The notes under the pieces: generated by a model
The model's database searches: none
What the model was told of the DNA's origin: nothing
What the model saw: the letters and a program-made list of their open reading frames with translations, nothing else
NCBI RefSeq assembly: GCF_044762745.1
Contig: NZ_JBIWEX010000023.1
Location: forward strand, 1 to 64,000
Direction: 5' to 3'
From: Psychrobacillus sp044762745
GTDB lineage: Bacteria > Bacillota > Bacilli > Bacillales_A > Planococcaceae
DNA length: 64,000 nucleotides
Shown: piece by piece, positions 10,301 to 18,815 of the stretch
Numbering within the stretch: the stretch's first letter is position 1
Layout of the letters: each line of letters starts with the position of its first letter
Program-made: the position numbers and the translations under genes

Positions 10301-10502
10301 AAAAGGGAAGGCACAATTTGTTATTAATACATTAACAAAAGGGATGCAGCCAGAACGTGATGGGTTCCGTATTCGAAGAGAATCGGTTGAAAATGGTATT
10401 CCCTGTTTAACATCTTTAGACACCGCAGAAGCATTGCTGCGGGTCATCGAATCAATGACTTTTTCAACAGATACGATGACACGGGAGGAGGTTCATGCAT
10501 GA
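7305..10502 (+). CDS. carB: Carbamoyl phosphate synthase, large subunit
   Basis: Makes carbamoyl phosphate from bicarbonate, ammonia and two ATP. The 1065 residues contain two homologous ATP-grasp halves, each opening with GSGPIVIGQ-type and GSGPIRIGQ-type sequences, joined by an oligomerisation region. A C-terminal MGS-like allosteric domain covers about the last 130 residues. The start at 7305 overlaps carA by eight bases and is preceded by AAAGGAG; an in-frame ATG at 7278 is rejected because it lacks a ribosome site. It overlaps pyrK by ATGA. Confidence 0.97.
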   Translation: MPKRKDIETILVIGSGPIVIGQAAEFDYAGTQACISLKEEGYRVILVNSNPATIMTDTEIADKVYIEPITLPFVSKIIRKERPDAILPTLGGQTGLNMAIALDESGILKELGIEILGTKLEAIHKAEDRDLFRTLMNELGEPVPDSDIIHNMDEAKAFVERIGYPVIVRPAFTLGGTGGGICQNSADLQEIVTSGLKYSPVTQCLLEKSIAGYKEIEYEVMRDSADNAIVVCNMENVDAVGIHTGDSIVVAPTQTLSDRENQMLRNVSLKIIRALKIEGGCNVQLALDPHSFNYYIIEVNPRVSRSSALASKATGYPIAKLAAKIAVGLTLDEMMNPVTEKTYACFEPALDYIVAKIPRWPFDKFESAKRNLGTQMKATGEVMSLGRTFEEAILKSVRSLETGHFHIEMKNAETITDEWMQKRIRRAGDERLFFIGEALRRGVSVEQIHVWSQIDVFFLNKLQNIVRYEKEIQANPYDQEVLYKAKRMGFADKTIAKYWNVKEIEVYNFKKKHNIVPVYKMVDTCAGEFESETPYFYGTYEEENESIRSEKESVIVLGSGPIRIGQGVEFDYATVHSVWAIKEAGYEAIIINNNPETVSTDFSISDKLYFEPLTVEDVMHIVDLEQPKGVVVQFGGQTAINLAAALEERGVKILGTTLEDIDRAENRNEFEAALHEIDIPQPLGKTAVSVEEAVAIANEIGYPVLVRPSYVLGGRAMQIVYTEEEIKHYMEHAVDASPEKPVLIDRYLTGTEIEVDAICDGENVLIPGIMEHIERAGVHSGDSIAVYPPQRLSQQHIDTLLDYTTRLAKGLKIVGLMNIQYVISNDEVYVIEVNPRSSRTVPFLSKITSIPMANIATKAILGQSILEQGYKPGLVPNSQGVFVKVPVFSFAKLRRVDITLGPEMKSTGEVMGKDITLEKALYKGLVAAGMEIKDHGSVLMTVSDKDKEEAIEIAKKFNHIGFRIIATVGTAEAIQKTGIPVDIVGKIGSKGTTIIDLIQKGKAQFVINTLTKGMQPERDGFRIRRESVENGIPCLTSLDTAEALLRVIESMTFSTDTMTREEVHA

Positions 10503-11275
10503 TTAGACAAGAACAAATGCAGGTCGTCAGGCAACAACAAATTGCGACGAACATCTTCGAACTAACATTAATTGGGCAACTCGTTCAAGAGATGAAACAA
10601 CCCGGTCAATTTGTCCATTTACGTGTGTCTGACCAAATGGAACCACTGCTTAGAAGACCTATTAGTATATCGTCAATAGATAAAGAAACACTGGAGTTTA
10701 CGATGATCTATCGTGCGGATGGAAGAGGAACTATACTTCTTTCTGAAAAGAAACCAGGAGACCAAGTCGATGTACTTGGGCCTCTTGGAAATGGTTTTCC
10801 AATCGATAAAGTAGAAGCAGGTCAAACAGTGTTACTAGTTGGGGGAGGAATAGGGGTACCACCACTTTATGAGTTATCAAAACGGCTTGTGGAAAATAGA
10901 GTAAAACCAATTCATGTACTCGGGTTCCAATCAAAAAATGTAGTGTTTTATGAACGACAATTTCAAGAGTTAGGAGAAACACATATCGTAACGGTAGACG
11001 GATCTCACGGTCATAAAGGATTTGTTACGAAAGTACTTGAAACGTTAGAAGATGATATTGCCGTTTACTACAGTTGCGGGCCAACGCCAATGTTAGCTGC
11101 TCTGGAGAAAATGTATCCGGAAAAAGTAGGGTATTTATCTTTCGAACAACGCATGGGCTGCGGAATAGGGGCTTGCTTTGCATGCGTATGTGAAACGACA
11201 GAAAAAACAGAAGCCGACTATGTAAAAGTTTGTTCAGATGGTCCAGTGTTTCAGTCAGGAGTGGTTCTTGTATGA
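10499..11275 (+). CDS. pyrK: Dihydroorotate dehydrogenase B, electron transfer subunit
   Basis: FAD and [2Fe-2S] protein that passes electrons from PyrD to NAD. Residues 1-100 form a ferredoxin-reductase-like FAD domain (RRPISISS), followed by an NAD-binding domain with VLLVGGGIGVPPLYEL. The C-terminal cluster ligands are C221, C226, C229 and C245 (spacing C-x4-C-x2-C-x15-C). It overlaps carB at its start and pyrD at its end by ATGA, which favours coupled translation of the heterotetramer partners. Confidence 0.95.
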   Translation: MIRQEQMQVVRQQQIATNIFELTLIGQLVQEMKQPGQFVHLRVSDQMEPLLRRPISISSIDKETLEFTMIYRADGRGTILLSEKKPGDQVDVLGPLGNGFPIDKVEAGQTVLLVGGGIGVPPLYELSKRLVENRVKPIHVLGFQSKNVVFYERQFQELGETHIVTVDGSHGHKGFVTKVLETLEDDIAVYYSCGPTPMLAALEKMYPEKVGYLSFEQRMGCGIGACFACVCETTEKTEADYVKVCSDGPVFQSGVVLV

Positions 11276-12186
11276 ATAGATTAGCGGTTAAATTGCCAGG
11301 CCTTTCATTGAAAAATCCTATCATGCCGGCTTCAGGATGCTTTGGCTTTGGGAAAGAATATGCCAAATTATATGATCTATCTAAGCTCGGTGCGATAATG
11401 ATTAAAGCAACAACATTAGAAATGAGGCTAGGAAATCCGACACCGCGTGTAGCAGAAACACCAGCTGGGATGTTAAATGCGATCGGGTTACAAAATCCGG
11501 GTTTAACGAAAGTAATGGAAAATGAACTTCCTTGGTTAGAGCAATATGATGTGCCAATTATCGCAAATGTTGCCGGAACACTAACGGAAGATTATGTAGC
11601 AGTTGCGAAAAGCATATCAAAAGCACCGAATGTGCATGCGCTAGAGATAAATATTTCATGTCCAAATGTAAAGCAAGGTGGGATTACTTTTGGAACAGAT
11701 CCTGTAATTGCAGAAGAGTTAACTCGGGCTGTAAAAGAAGTTTCCTCGGTTCCTGTGTACGTAAAGCTTTCCCCGAACGTGACAAATGTAAATGATATCG
11801 CAAAAGCGGTAGAAGCAGGTGGAGCGGACGGAATTACTATGATTAATACACTGCTTGGTATGCGTTTAGATACGAAAACTGGTCAACCGGTTATTGCCAA
11901 TGTCACAGGTGGATTATCTGGTCCAGCGATTAAACCTGTTGCCCTTCGTATGGTATATGATGTAGCAAAACAAGTGTCTATTCCGATCATTGGAATGGGC
12001 GGAATTTCAACGATTGATGACGTAATTGACTTTTTGTCCGCGGGAGCGAGTGCTGTTGCAGTTGGTACCGCAAACTTCGTGGATCCATTTGTTTGCCCGA
12101 ATTTAATCGAGCAACTTCCAGAAAAATTGGATGAACTAGGATTTGATTTGGTTTCAGAACTAGTTGGAAGGAGTCATCGATTATGA
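11272..12186 (+). CDS. pyrD: Dihydroorotate dehydrogenase B, catalytic subunit
   Basis: FMN enzyme of class 1B that oxidises dihydroorotate to orotate together with PyrK. The 304 residues show the catalytic cysteine C130 in INISCPNVKQGG and the C-terminal phosphate-binding blocks IIGMGGIS and AVAVGTANF. The ATG at 11272 overlaps the pyrK stop and has CAGGAG about ten bases upstream; an earlier in-frame ATG inside pyrK is rejected. It overlaps pyrF by four bases. Confidence 0.96.
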   Translation: MNRLAVKLPGLSLKNPIMPASGCFGFGKEYAKLYDLSKLGAIMIKATTLEMRLGNPTPRVAETPAGMLNAIGLQNPGLTKVMENELPWLEQYDVPIIANVAGTLTEDYVAVAKSISKAPNVHALEINISCPNVKQGGITFGTDPVIAEELTRAVKEVSSVPVYVKLSPNVTNVNDIAKAVEAGGADGITMINTLLGMRLDTKTGQPVIANVTGGLSGPAIKPVALRMVYDVAKQVSIPIIGMGGISTIDDVIDFLSAGASAVAVGTANFVDPFVCPNLIEQLPEKLDELGFDLVSELVGRSHRL

Positions 12187-12893
12187 AAAACAGTCCAATT
12201 GTCGCATTAGATTTTGCGAGTGCTGAAGAAGTATACCAATTTTTATCACCTTTCGAACAAACTCTTTTTGTAAAAGTAGGGATGGAACTTTATTTGCAAG
12301 AAGGTCCATCTATCGTCTATAAGCTGAAAGGAATGGGACATGATGTGTTTCTTGATTTGAAGCTTCACGACATTCCCAATACAGTTGGGCAGGCGATGAA
12401 AGGTTTAGCTCGATTAGGCGCTGATTTAGTGAATGTACATGCTGCTGGTGGAAAGGCAATGATGATTGCTGCTCGAGAAGGATTAGAAGCTGGGACAACG
12501 GCAGGCAATAAAAGACCGGCTATTATTGGTGTAACACAGCTGACGTCCACTTCGGAAAAACAAATGCAAGAAGAGCAACTGATCCAAACATCTATTGATG
12601 TATCTGTTGTCCACTACGCAAAACTGGTTAAAAGTGCTGGATTAGACGGTGTTGTATGTTCGGTACTAGAAGCGAATAAAATTCTGGATGCATGTGGTAA
12701 TGAATTTTTGAGAGTAACTCCAGGAATTCGCTTATCAGAAGGGGAAGCACACGATCAAATTCGTGTAGCGACACCATCAAACGCTAGAATATTAGGTTCG
12801 TCTCATATTGTCGTAGGGCGGGCAATTACAAGAGCAGACAACGCTGTTCAAGCTTATGAGAACATATTAAAGGTGTGGGAGGAACAAGCATGA
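12183..12893 (+). CDS. pyrF: Orotidine 5'-phosphate decarboxylase
   Basis: Decarboxylates OMP to UMP. The 236-residue TIM barrel carries the catalytic Asp-Lys-x2-Asp array in DVFLDLKLHDIPNTV (D58, K60, D63) and the phosphate-gripping end TPGIRL with GRAITRA. The start overlaps pyrD by ATGA. The C terminus overlaps the pyrE start by four bases. Confidence 0.96.
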   Translation: MKNSPIVALDFASAEEVYQFLSPFEQTLFVKVGMELYLQEGPSIVYKLKGMGHDVFLDLKLHDIPNTVGQAMKGLARLGADLVNVHAAGGKAMMIAAREGLEAGTTAGNKRPAIIGVTQLTSTSEKQMQEEQLIQTSIDVSVVHYAKLVKSAGLDGVVCSVLEANKILDACGNEFLRVTPGIRLSEGEAHDQIRVATPSNARILGSSHIVVGRAITRADNAVQAYENILKVWEEQA

Positions 12894-13522
12894 CATTAGA
12901 AAATACAATCGCAAAAGCGCTACTTAAAGTAGGAGCAATCGAATTAAAACCAAACGAACCTTTCACATGGGCATCTGGCATTAAATCTCCTATTTACTGT
13001 GATAACCGCATTACGATGTCGTCTCCTACAATTCGAAAACAAATTGCAAAAGGATTAGCGGATGCAATCAGGAAATACTTCCCAGGAACAGAAGCTATAG
13101 CTGGTACAGCAACAGCAGGTATTCCACATGCCGCATGGGTAAGTGATGTATTAGAACTCCCGATGATGTATGTTCGTTCAAAAGCAAAAGAACATGGTCG
13201 TGGCAATCAAATTGAAGGTAAAATGGTCGCTGGACAAAAAGTAGTGGTCATTGAAGATCTAATCTCTACTGGTGGGAGCAGCTTAGTAGCTGTAGAAGCG
13301 CTTCAAAAAGAAGGTTTTGAAGTACTTGGAGTAGTGAGTATTTTTACATATGGACTTCCAAAAGCAGAACAAGCTTTTAAAGAAGCTGGCATCTTCTTTG
13401 TAAGTTTAACGAATTATGATGCATTGACAAAAGCAGCTCGTGATGCCGGAATGATTGATGAAGCTGATTTACCGATGCTTTCGAAATGGCATAATGATTT
13501 GAAAGAAGGATTGTTAAAATAA
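12890..13522 (+). CDS. pyrE: Orotate phosphoribosyltransferase
   Basis: Transfers phosphoribose from PRPP to orotate to form OMP; last gene of the operon. The start at 12890 follows GGGAGG and overlaps the pyrF stop, giving 210 residues; a longer in-frame form from 12875 is rejected. The PRPP loop VVVIEDLISTGGSS lies near residues 116-129, and RSKAKEHGRGNQIEG forms the flexible catalytic loop. A strong terminator follows at once. Confidence 0.96.
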   Translation: MTLENTIAKALLKVGAIELKPNEPFTWASGIKSPIYCDNRITMSSPTIRKQIAKGLADAIRKYFPGTEAIAGTATAGIPHAAWVSDVLELPMMYVRSKAKEHGRGNQIEGKMVAGQKVVVIEDLISTGGSSLVAVEALQKEGFEVLGVVSIFTYGLPKAEQAFKEAGIFFVSLTNYDALTKAARDAGMIDEADLPMLSKWHNDLKEGLLK

Positions 13523-13530
13523 GTAAAAAG

Positions 13531-13562
13531 ACATTCACTAATCGATTAGTGAATGTTTTTTT
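13531..13562 (+). terminator. pyr operon terminator
   Basis: Perfect stem ACATTCACTAAT/ATTAGTGAATGT (13531-13542, 13545-13556) with a two-base loop region and seven or more T residues, nine bases after the pyrE stop. Confidence 0.92.
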
Positions 13563-13677
13563 GGTTTGTAGACTTTTTTTATGTGAGAGCATAGTAATCT
13601 GACATTCGTACGTTTGTTGCACATTACTACAAGCTTAATTGTGAATGGTACCATTTATCGATTTGCATTTACACTAA

Positions 13678-14427
13678 TTGAAGCGAGCAACAATACAAAT
13701 CCGCGCATATGATATGGTACTGTCGTTTACGGAACGGTGGGATATTTTGAAGCAACATGGAGAGGAGCTTGTATATACGGCTGCCTGGATTGTTACAATT
13801 GGTACCGTTATTACAGCTATAGGACAAACAAGTAAAACATTTACCGAAAGTCTGATGGGAGCAAACCTAATTGCCAAAGGGAATGCCATTGAAGCTTTCG
13901 GAAACAGTTTGGAGGCAATAGGAACTACAGTATTATTGTCGGAAGAAAAAGAGTCGTACTTAACTGATATAATATTTGGTGCATGGATTCAGGCGGTTGG
14001 TAATGTTACGAATACAGTTACAACGAATATCGAAATCGCTACTGCTGATGAAGGTGCCATTGGTCTAAATGCGGTTGGAAGTGGTATTCAAGGGCTTGGT
14101 GCAACTTATGAGGCAATTGGTGCACTAGAAGGGCATTCGCCGTTTAAAAGTTTAGAAGTAACTGGATTAAGTATACTTGCTTTAGGAGCATTTCTTGACG
14201 CAGTAGGTCTTCTTTTTTCCATGAAAAACCTGAATAGAGCTGGTGACAGATTGTCGTTTATTGGAAGTTGGACACAAGTTATTGGTGCTTTTACCGTGGT
14301 GATTGCTTTAAAAACTGCCTCTGATATCAATTTAGTTCAACAACAAGAACAAGACTACTACTGTTATCAGTATTATAATTATCCAATAATGCACTTGTAT
14401 GACCCAAATTTTAATAGAATGATATAG
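13678..14427 (+). CDS. Repetitive alanine/glycine-rich protein (DUF6944-like)
   Basis: Up to 249 residues, function unknown. The middle of the protein is a string of imperfect repeats of the type A-x-G-x-x-I-x-A-I/V-G (for example VITAIGQTSK, AIEAFGNSLEAIGT, AVGSGIQGLGATYEAIG), giving a hydrophobic helical pattern. The tail is rich in Q, Y and N. It resembles the repetitive Bacillus proteins annotated as DUF6944; this is a recollection, not a search result. The start is uncertain: the frame opens at a TTG at 13678 without a clear ribosome site, and ATG 13714 or TTG 13747 after GGTGGG are alternatives. It is a single gene between two terminators. Confidence 0.6.
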   Translation: MKRATIQIRAYDMVLSFTERWDILKQHGEELVYTAAWIVTIGTVITAIGQTSKTFTESLMGANLIAKGNAIEAFGNSLEAIGTTVLLSEEKESYLTDIIFGAWIQAVGNVTNTVTTNIEIATADEGAIGLNAVGSGIQGLGATYEAIGALEGHSPFKSLEVTGLSILALGAFLDAVGLLFSMKNLNRAGDRLSFIGSWTQVIGAFTVVIALKTASDINLVQQQEQDYYCYQYYNYPIMHLYDPNFNRMI

Positions 14428-14470
14428 CCTTTCCTTACTTTTCAAGTAGAAGTAATGAAAGGCTTTTTAT
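14426..14470 (+). terminator. Terminator after the repetitive protein gene
   Basis: The stem AGCCTTTCCTTACTT (from 14426) pairs with AAGTAATGAAAGGCT (to 14465) and is followed by a T run. It overlaps the stop codon of the preceding gene. Confidence 0.85.
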
Positions 14471-14600
14471 ATGGATTGTTAATACTATAGAGGAATAAAA
14501 TTTATGGAATATTCATTTACCTATATTTGGATAGATAACAATTATTTCTAGCTGATATAATTTAATAGCATTAGTTAATATATATACTAGGAGGATTTTT

Positions 14601-16709
14601 TTGAAAAACATAGCACATTCTTTATTTTTATTCATTTTTGTTCTTTTTACCCTCGTTTTACTAGAACCGGAAAAGATTGCACTAGCAGCAGGAGGGCCAG
14701 TTAACATAGGATTTAACCCTTACGATACAGCTGTTGACCCTGATAAACCAGTTGTTTACATGACAGAAAAGGGTAGTAAAACAATTCAAGCAGTTAATTA
14801 TGAAACAGGTGTCATTAAAACGCTTACATTACCGTATCCAGCGGAGCGATTAGAATTGTATAATCAGAATCTATATGTGACACAGCTTAAAATGAAGCAT
14901 GATAGCTACAATTTTGGTCCTCATGAGGGTGGTATTGCGGAAGTTGATACAGAAAAATTTACGTTAAATTCCGTTATGCATATAGACGAAGATCCTTATG
15001 ATATTGCCATCGATCAAAATGGATTTATCTATATTACTCCTGGCTCGGATCAACATGGTTCTATAAAGGTTTATTCCTTAGTAAACAAAACTAAAGTGGA
15101 CAATGAGAAAAATATTTATGTTTCCCCTTTTTCCATGATTTATTACAATAAAGAGGCTTCGAAATTATATACGATTAGTTCAAAGGTTAACCCAAGAGAC
15201 ATTTATGCTTATGAAATCAATAATGGAATCATTATTAAACAGTATAATTCCCCTTATCACGGAGACTATCGTTTAAATCCAACAGCAAACATTTCTCCAG
15301 ATGGTCTTCAAGTATATAATCATAGTGGTGTTGTTTTCGACTTAGCCGAAAAACAGCCTGGAGATATGGTATATAAGTTTGAATTTGATCGGGAATATAA
15401 AGACTTTGAATTCAGCTTAAAGGATCAGTTAACATTTGCAGTTAGTAATTCTGGCGGGATTGATGTATATACATATAACACGACTAATTACTTATACACG
15501 CTTAAGAAAAATAGGTTAGTCGAAAAACTACATTATAGGAATGGACTAATATCGATATATTCAGATAGCAATAATAATTACTTTTTAGAGTTTGTTGAAA
15601 ATTATAATAAGGAAGTTTTTTCTGCGCAAACAGCACTATATCGCAAACATCTTGGTAACAATGACATGAGAGAATTAACGACTGGTACAAAAAATATACC
15701 GATAAATAGTTTTTTCCAAGTGGTATATAATGAAACAATTACTCTGAATGATAAAGCGGAAATTACTCTTAAAGGACCAGATGGATTTGTGAGGGTAGAC
15801 ACTACGATTAACAGGGAAGTTTTAACTATTAGACCAGAATATTTACAAGAATACGCAACGTACACATTGTCTATCGGAAATGGGGCATTAACTAACTCTA
15901 TTGGTGAAAAATTACCTGCAAAACAAGATATTCAATTTCAAACAATGGCTCCGTCAATTACAAGCTTATCTGTAACGAAAGATCAAACAAGCCGATTACC
16001 GCTAGAATATGTGTTTACAGCGAATGCAGTGGGTGGTGTTAACCCACAGTATCAATTTCTAATCAATGAAGATGGAAAATGGAAGGTTCTCCAAAAATAT
16101 GGACCCGCTAATAGTTTGGTATGGCGCCCAGTAGAAATAGGGCCGTATGAGTTTAAAGTTATGGCAAGAAGTGAGGATTCAGAGGAAAAATCTGAAAAAG
16201 AGCATGAGTTCTGGTGGCAAGTGTTAGATATGGATCCACCAATTGCTGACTTAAAAGCAGTTAAAAACGCATCGAAAAATAATATGAATATTACAATTAC
16301 TGCAAAAGATAATTTAGGTATTAAGACAATTATACTTCCAAATGGAGTTAAAGTTAATGATTCAAAAGCTAGCTATACAGTAAATAAGAATGGAACTTAT
16401 TTATTTGTAATAGAAGATGTGACCGGAAATGTCATTACTAAATCGTTAGAGGTAACCGATCTTGATAATGTAAAACCAAAAGTAATCATTACAAAAAGTT
16501 CTTATGCTAAAACTAAAAGTAATGTAATAATAACCGTGAATATACCAGATAAGACGATGGTGAGAAGTATAAAATTACCGAATGGTACATACGTTAATAG
16601 GTCTACTGTCTTTTTCTCTGTAAGTAAAAACGGTGTTTATAAATTCGAGATAGAAGATGATGCCGGTAATATTTGGACGGAATCAATTACTGTAAAAAAT
16701 ATTCATTGA
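14601..16709 (+). CDS. Secreted surface protein with beta-propeller and Ig-like repeats
   Basis: 702 residues from a TTG start with AGGAGG seven bases upstream. A signal peptide (about 1-30) ends near ALAAGG. Residues about 35-360 look like a YVTN/SMP-type beta-propeller, with repeated stretches such as PYDTAVDPDKPVVYMTE and PYDIAIDQNGFIYITPG. About 365-455 resembles an SbsA-like bacterial Ig domain (NETITLNDKAEITLKG). About 460-545 is another beta-rich domain, and 545-702 holds two copies of an about 75-residue module containing IKTIILPNGVKVN or MVRSIKLPNGTYVN followed by a VSKNG-type motif. No LPXTG motif or S-layer-homology domain is seen, so how it is held at the surface is unclear. Adhesion or extracellular binding is inference. 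Confidence 0.65.
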   Translation: MKNIAHSLFLFIFVLFTLVLLEPEKIALAAGGPVNIGFNPYDTAVDPDKPVVYMTEKGSKTIQAVNYETGVIKTLTLPYPAERLELYNQNLYVTQLKMKHDSYNFGPHEGGIAEVDTEKFTLNSVMHIDEDPYDIAIDQNGFIYITPGSDQHGSIKVYSLVNKTKVDNEKNIYVSPFSMIYYNKEASKLYTISSKVNPRDIYAYEINNGIIIKQYNSPYHGDYRLNPTANISPDGLQVYNHSGVVFDLAEKQPGDMVYKFEFDREYKDFEFSLKDQLTFAVSNSGGIDVYTYNTTNYLYTLKKNRLVEKLHYRNGLISIYSDSNNNYFLEFVENYNKEVFSAQTALYRKHLGNNDMRELTTGTKNIPINSFFQVVYNETITLNDKAEITLKGPDGFVRVDTTINREVLTIRPEYLQEYATYTLSIGNGALTNSIGEKLPAKQDIQFQTMAPSITSLSVTKDQTSRLPLEYVFTANAVGGVNPQYQFLINEDGKWKVLQKYGPANSLVWRPVEIGPYEFKVMARSEDSEEKSEKEHEFWWQVLDMDPPIADLKAVKNASKNNMNITITAKDNLGIKTIILPNGVKVNDSKASYTVNKNGTYLFVIEDVTGNVITKSLEVTDLDNVKPKVIITKSSYAKTKSNVIITVNIPDKTMVRSIKLPNGTYVNRSTVFFSVSKNGVYKFEIEDDAGNIWTESITVKNIH

Positions 16710-16721
16710 TTCAAAGTGAAC

Positions 16722-16754
16722 AAATCCCCACTTCGTATTTAGAAGTGGGGATTT
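16722..16754. terminator. Hairpin between convergent genes
   Basis: A 13-base perfect stem AAATCCCCACTTC/GAAGTGGGGATTT lies between the ends of a plus-strand and a minus-strand gene. The A/T ends of the stem could supply a U tract in either direction, so a bidirectional terminator is likely. Confidence 0.7.
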
Positions 16755-16761
16755 AAAATGA

Positions 16762-17295
16762 TTATTTAAAAATAGGCACCTTTTTTAACACAACACAAAC
16801 CGGAAGAGCTACACACATACCTACAACATTCTGAATGAGATTTCCGGGAATAGAAGCTAATGGAATAACCCAACTACCGAATATAACTCGTTCGCAAATA
16901 TAATAGACAGCAAGCATAAAAGGAACCGAACAAATTGTTGCGACTAGATTGAAGGCATAACTGTTTCCGTTACGACCATTTGACCAGGCAATTTTTCCAA
17001 CTATATATCCTTGTAAACCTCGAGCTACTATAGTGAAAGGTGCCCACAATGTCCATCCCGAGATTAAATCAAATAAGCCCATCCCAACAGCACCAGCAAT
17101 TGCTCCTTTTTTAGGACCAAATAAAATAGATGCGATAAAGAGCATACCTGTTCCAAGATGAACTAAACCACCGTTTGCCGTAATAGGTAATTTGATATTT
17201 AATAAAACTGTTGAAACAAATACGAGTGCAATTAACATCGCACTTATGATTAAATCAACCGTATTTGATCTTGAATAACTTTTCACTGTGTTCAT
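16762..17295 (-). CDS. ECF transporter S component (substrate unknown)
   Basis: 177-residue integral membrane protein with about five or six hydrophobic segments. Typical S-component features are the N-terminal ISAMLIALVFVSTVLLN helix, LVHLGTGMLFIASILFGPKKGAIAGAVGMGLFD split across two helices, and the glycine/tryptophan loop SGWTLWAPFT. It would bind a vitamin or related small molecule and work with EcfAA'T subunits encoded elsewhere. No riboswitch was recognised upstream, so the substrate cannot be assigned. It lies downstream of, and in the same direction as, the CofE-like ligase, but a terminator separates them. Confidence 0.7.
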   Translation of the reverse strand: MNTVKSYSRSNTVDLIISAMLIALVFVSTVLLNIKLPITANGGLVHLGTGMLFIASILFGPKKGAIAGAVGMGLFDLISGWTLWAPFTIVARGLQGYIVGKIAWSNGRNGNSYAFNLVATICSVPFMLAVYYICERVIFGSWVIPLASIPGNLIQNVVGMCVALPVCVVLKKVPIFK

Positions 17296-17432
17296 AATTT
17301 TAAACCTTACTTTCTTCTGAATTTGTTTTCTTATTTGTAGAAAACTTTATCAAAGTTTTGGCACTTGTAAAAGCATCAGTTTAATATAAAACTTAGAGGT
17401 CAGTTTAAGTTGTTTATTGAATATAAAGCAAT

Positions 17433-17474
17433 TAAAAAAGCGAGGTATTCGACAATTAAACTGTCAAATACCTC
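17433..17474 (-). terminator. Terminator of the CofE-like gene
   Basis: Read on the minus strand, GAGGTATTTGACA pairs with TGTCGAATACCTC (plus positions 17462-17474 and 17442-17454) and is followed by GCTTTTTT. Confidence 0.88.
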
Positions 17475-17503
17475 ACCAAAAAGCACGAGCTCTTTCCTAT
17501 ATA

Positions 17504-18694
17504 TTATTTTGTATAATTATCAAAATAACCTTGGATGAAGACAATAGGTGTTCCTTTGTCGCCACTTCCAGAAGTTAAATCAGATAAAGAACCGATAAGA
17601 TCTGTTAGTCTTCTAGGAGTTGTCCCTTGCGCTTCCATTGCACCAACAAGATCTTCATTTTTATTATTTATAAATTCAGAAATAGCTTGTTTAAGTTCTT
17701 CGCCTCTTAAATCGGCAAAGTTATTATCTGCAAGGTATTTTAACTTCACTTCATTTGGTGTACCATCAAGACCTGCTGTATAAGCAGGGGATACAACTGG
17801 ATCTGCGAGTTCCCATATTTTTCCTACTGGATCTTTGAATGCACCATCTCCGTAAACCATGACTTCTACATTTTTACCTGTTTTTTCTTGTAACATTTGT
17901 TGGATTTTATCAACGATTGGTTGGCATTCACGAGGGAAAAGTTTAACGCTATCTTCTGTTGATTTATTTGACCCAAGTAGACCATAAGCTTCATTAAATC
18001 CACTACTATCAATGGACGCTGATAAGATGTCATCGAGACCGTAAATTTTCTCTCCGCCATTTGCTTTCAAAATTCTTTTCGTTCTGAATCTTGTGTGGAT
18101 ATCACAAGTAAGAACATTTTTTGTGTAATCTAAAATAGTTTTAGCATTATTAGAGAAGATTACTTCACATTCCACTCCGAATTCTTCGATTAATGATTTA
18201 TAATACTCAATATAATCGACTCCAGTAAACGTATGTTTAATATAGCCAAAATGATCACGGAATTGTTTTTCAGTTAGAACATCTGTCCAAGGATTAACGC
18301 CTTTTTCGTCAAGTAAATCTATGTCTACCAAGTGATTGCCAACTTCGTCCGATGGATAGCTTAGCATTAATACAACTTTTTTAGCACCTTTCGCGATACC
18401 GCGAAGGATGTTTGCAAATCGATTACGACTTAAAATAGGGAAGATAACACCAACTGTTTCCTCTCCAAATTTCGATTGAACATCTTGTGCAATATGATCG
18501 ATTGTCGCATAGTTTCCTTGCGCACGTGCAACGATGGATTCTGTTAATGTTACAATATCTTTGTCTTGAATGGAAAAGCCTTCTACCTCTGAAGCTTTTA
18601 ACACGCTATCTACAACGATTTCTTCGATGTTATCTCCTTGATTGATGATTGGGCAACGAAGTCCTCTTACAACTGTTCCAACAACTCTTTCCAA
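17504..18694 (-). CDS. CofE-like (F420-0:gamma-glutamyl ligase family) protein
   Basis: 396-residue protein resembling the coenzyme F420-0:L-glutamate ligase family (PF01996), which adds gamma-linked glutamate to a cofactor. The N-terminal half carries VVRGLRCPIINQGDNIEEIV and DKDIVTLTESIVARAQGNY, matching the ligase opening. Later GDGAFKDPVGKIWELADP and an SPAYTAGLDGTPNEVK block are characteristic of the long, stand-alone Firmicutes form. This lineage is not known to make F420, and no other F420 gene is in the window, so the real acceptor (perhaps a folate or peptide) is unknown. It is divergent from a LysR regulator 121 bases away. Confidence 0.7.
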   Translation of the reverse strand: MERVVGTVVRGLRCPIINQGDNIEEIVVDSVLKASEVEGFSIQDKDIVTLTESIVARAQGNYATIDHIAQDVQSKFGEETVGVIFPILSRNRFANILRGIAKGAKKVVLMLSYPSDEVGNHLVDIDLLDEKGVNPWTDVLTEKQFRDHFGYIKHTFTGVDYIEYYKSLIEEFGVECEVIFSNNAKTILDYTKNVLTCDIHTRFRTKRILKANGGEKIYGLDDILSASIDSSGFNEAYGLLGSNKSTEDSVKLFPRECQPIVDKIQQMLQEKTGKNVEVMVYGDGAFKDPVGKIWELADPVVSPAYTAGLDGTPNEVKLKYLADNNFADLRGEELKQAISEFINNKNEDLVGAMEAQGTTPRRLTDLIGSLSDLTSGSGDKGTPIVFIQGYFDNYTK

Positions 18695-18815
18695 AATGAT
18701 CGCTCCTTAATAAGCATAAAAATTTATTTGTAATTTGTACCTACTTGTACTATACATGTAATTAATGATATAAGTAAAATGAATATATGATATAGTAGAT
18801 ATAAGGGGTGCTTAT

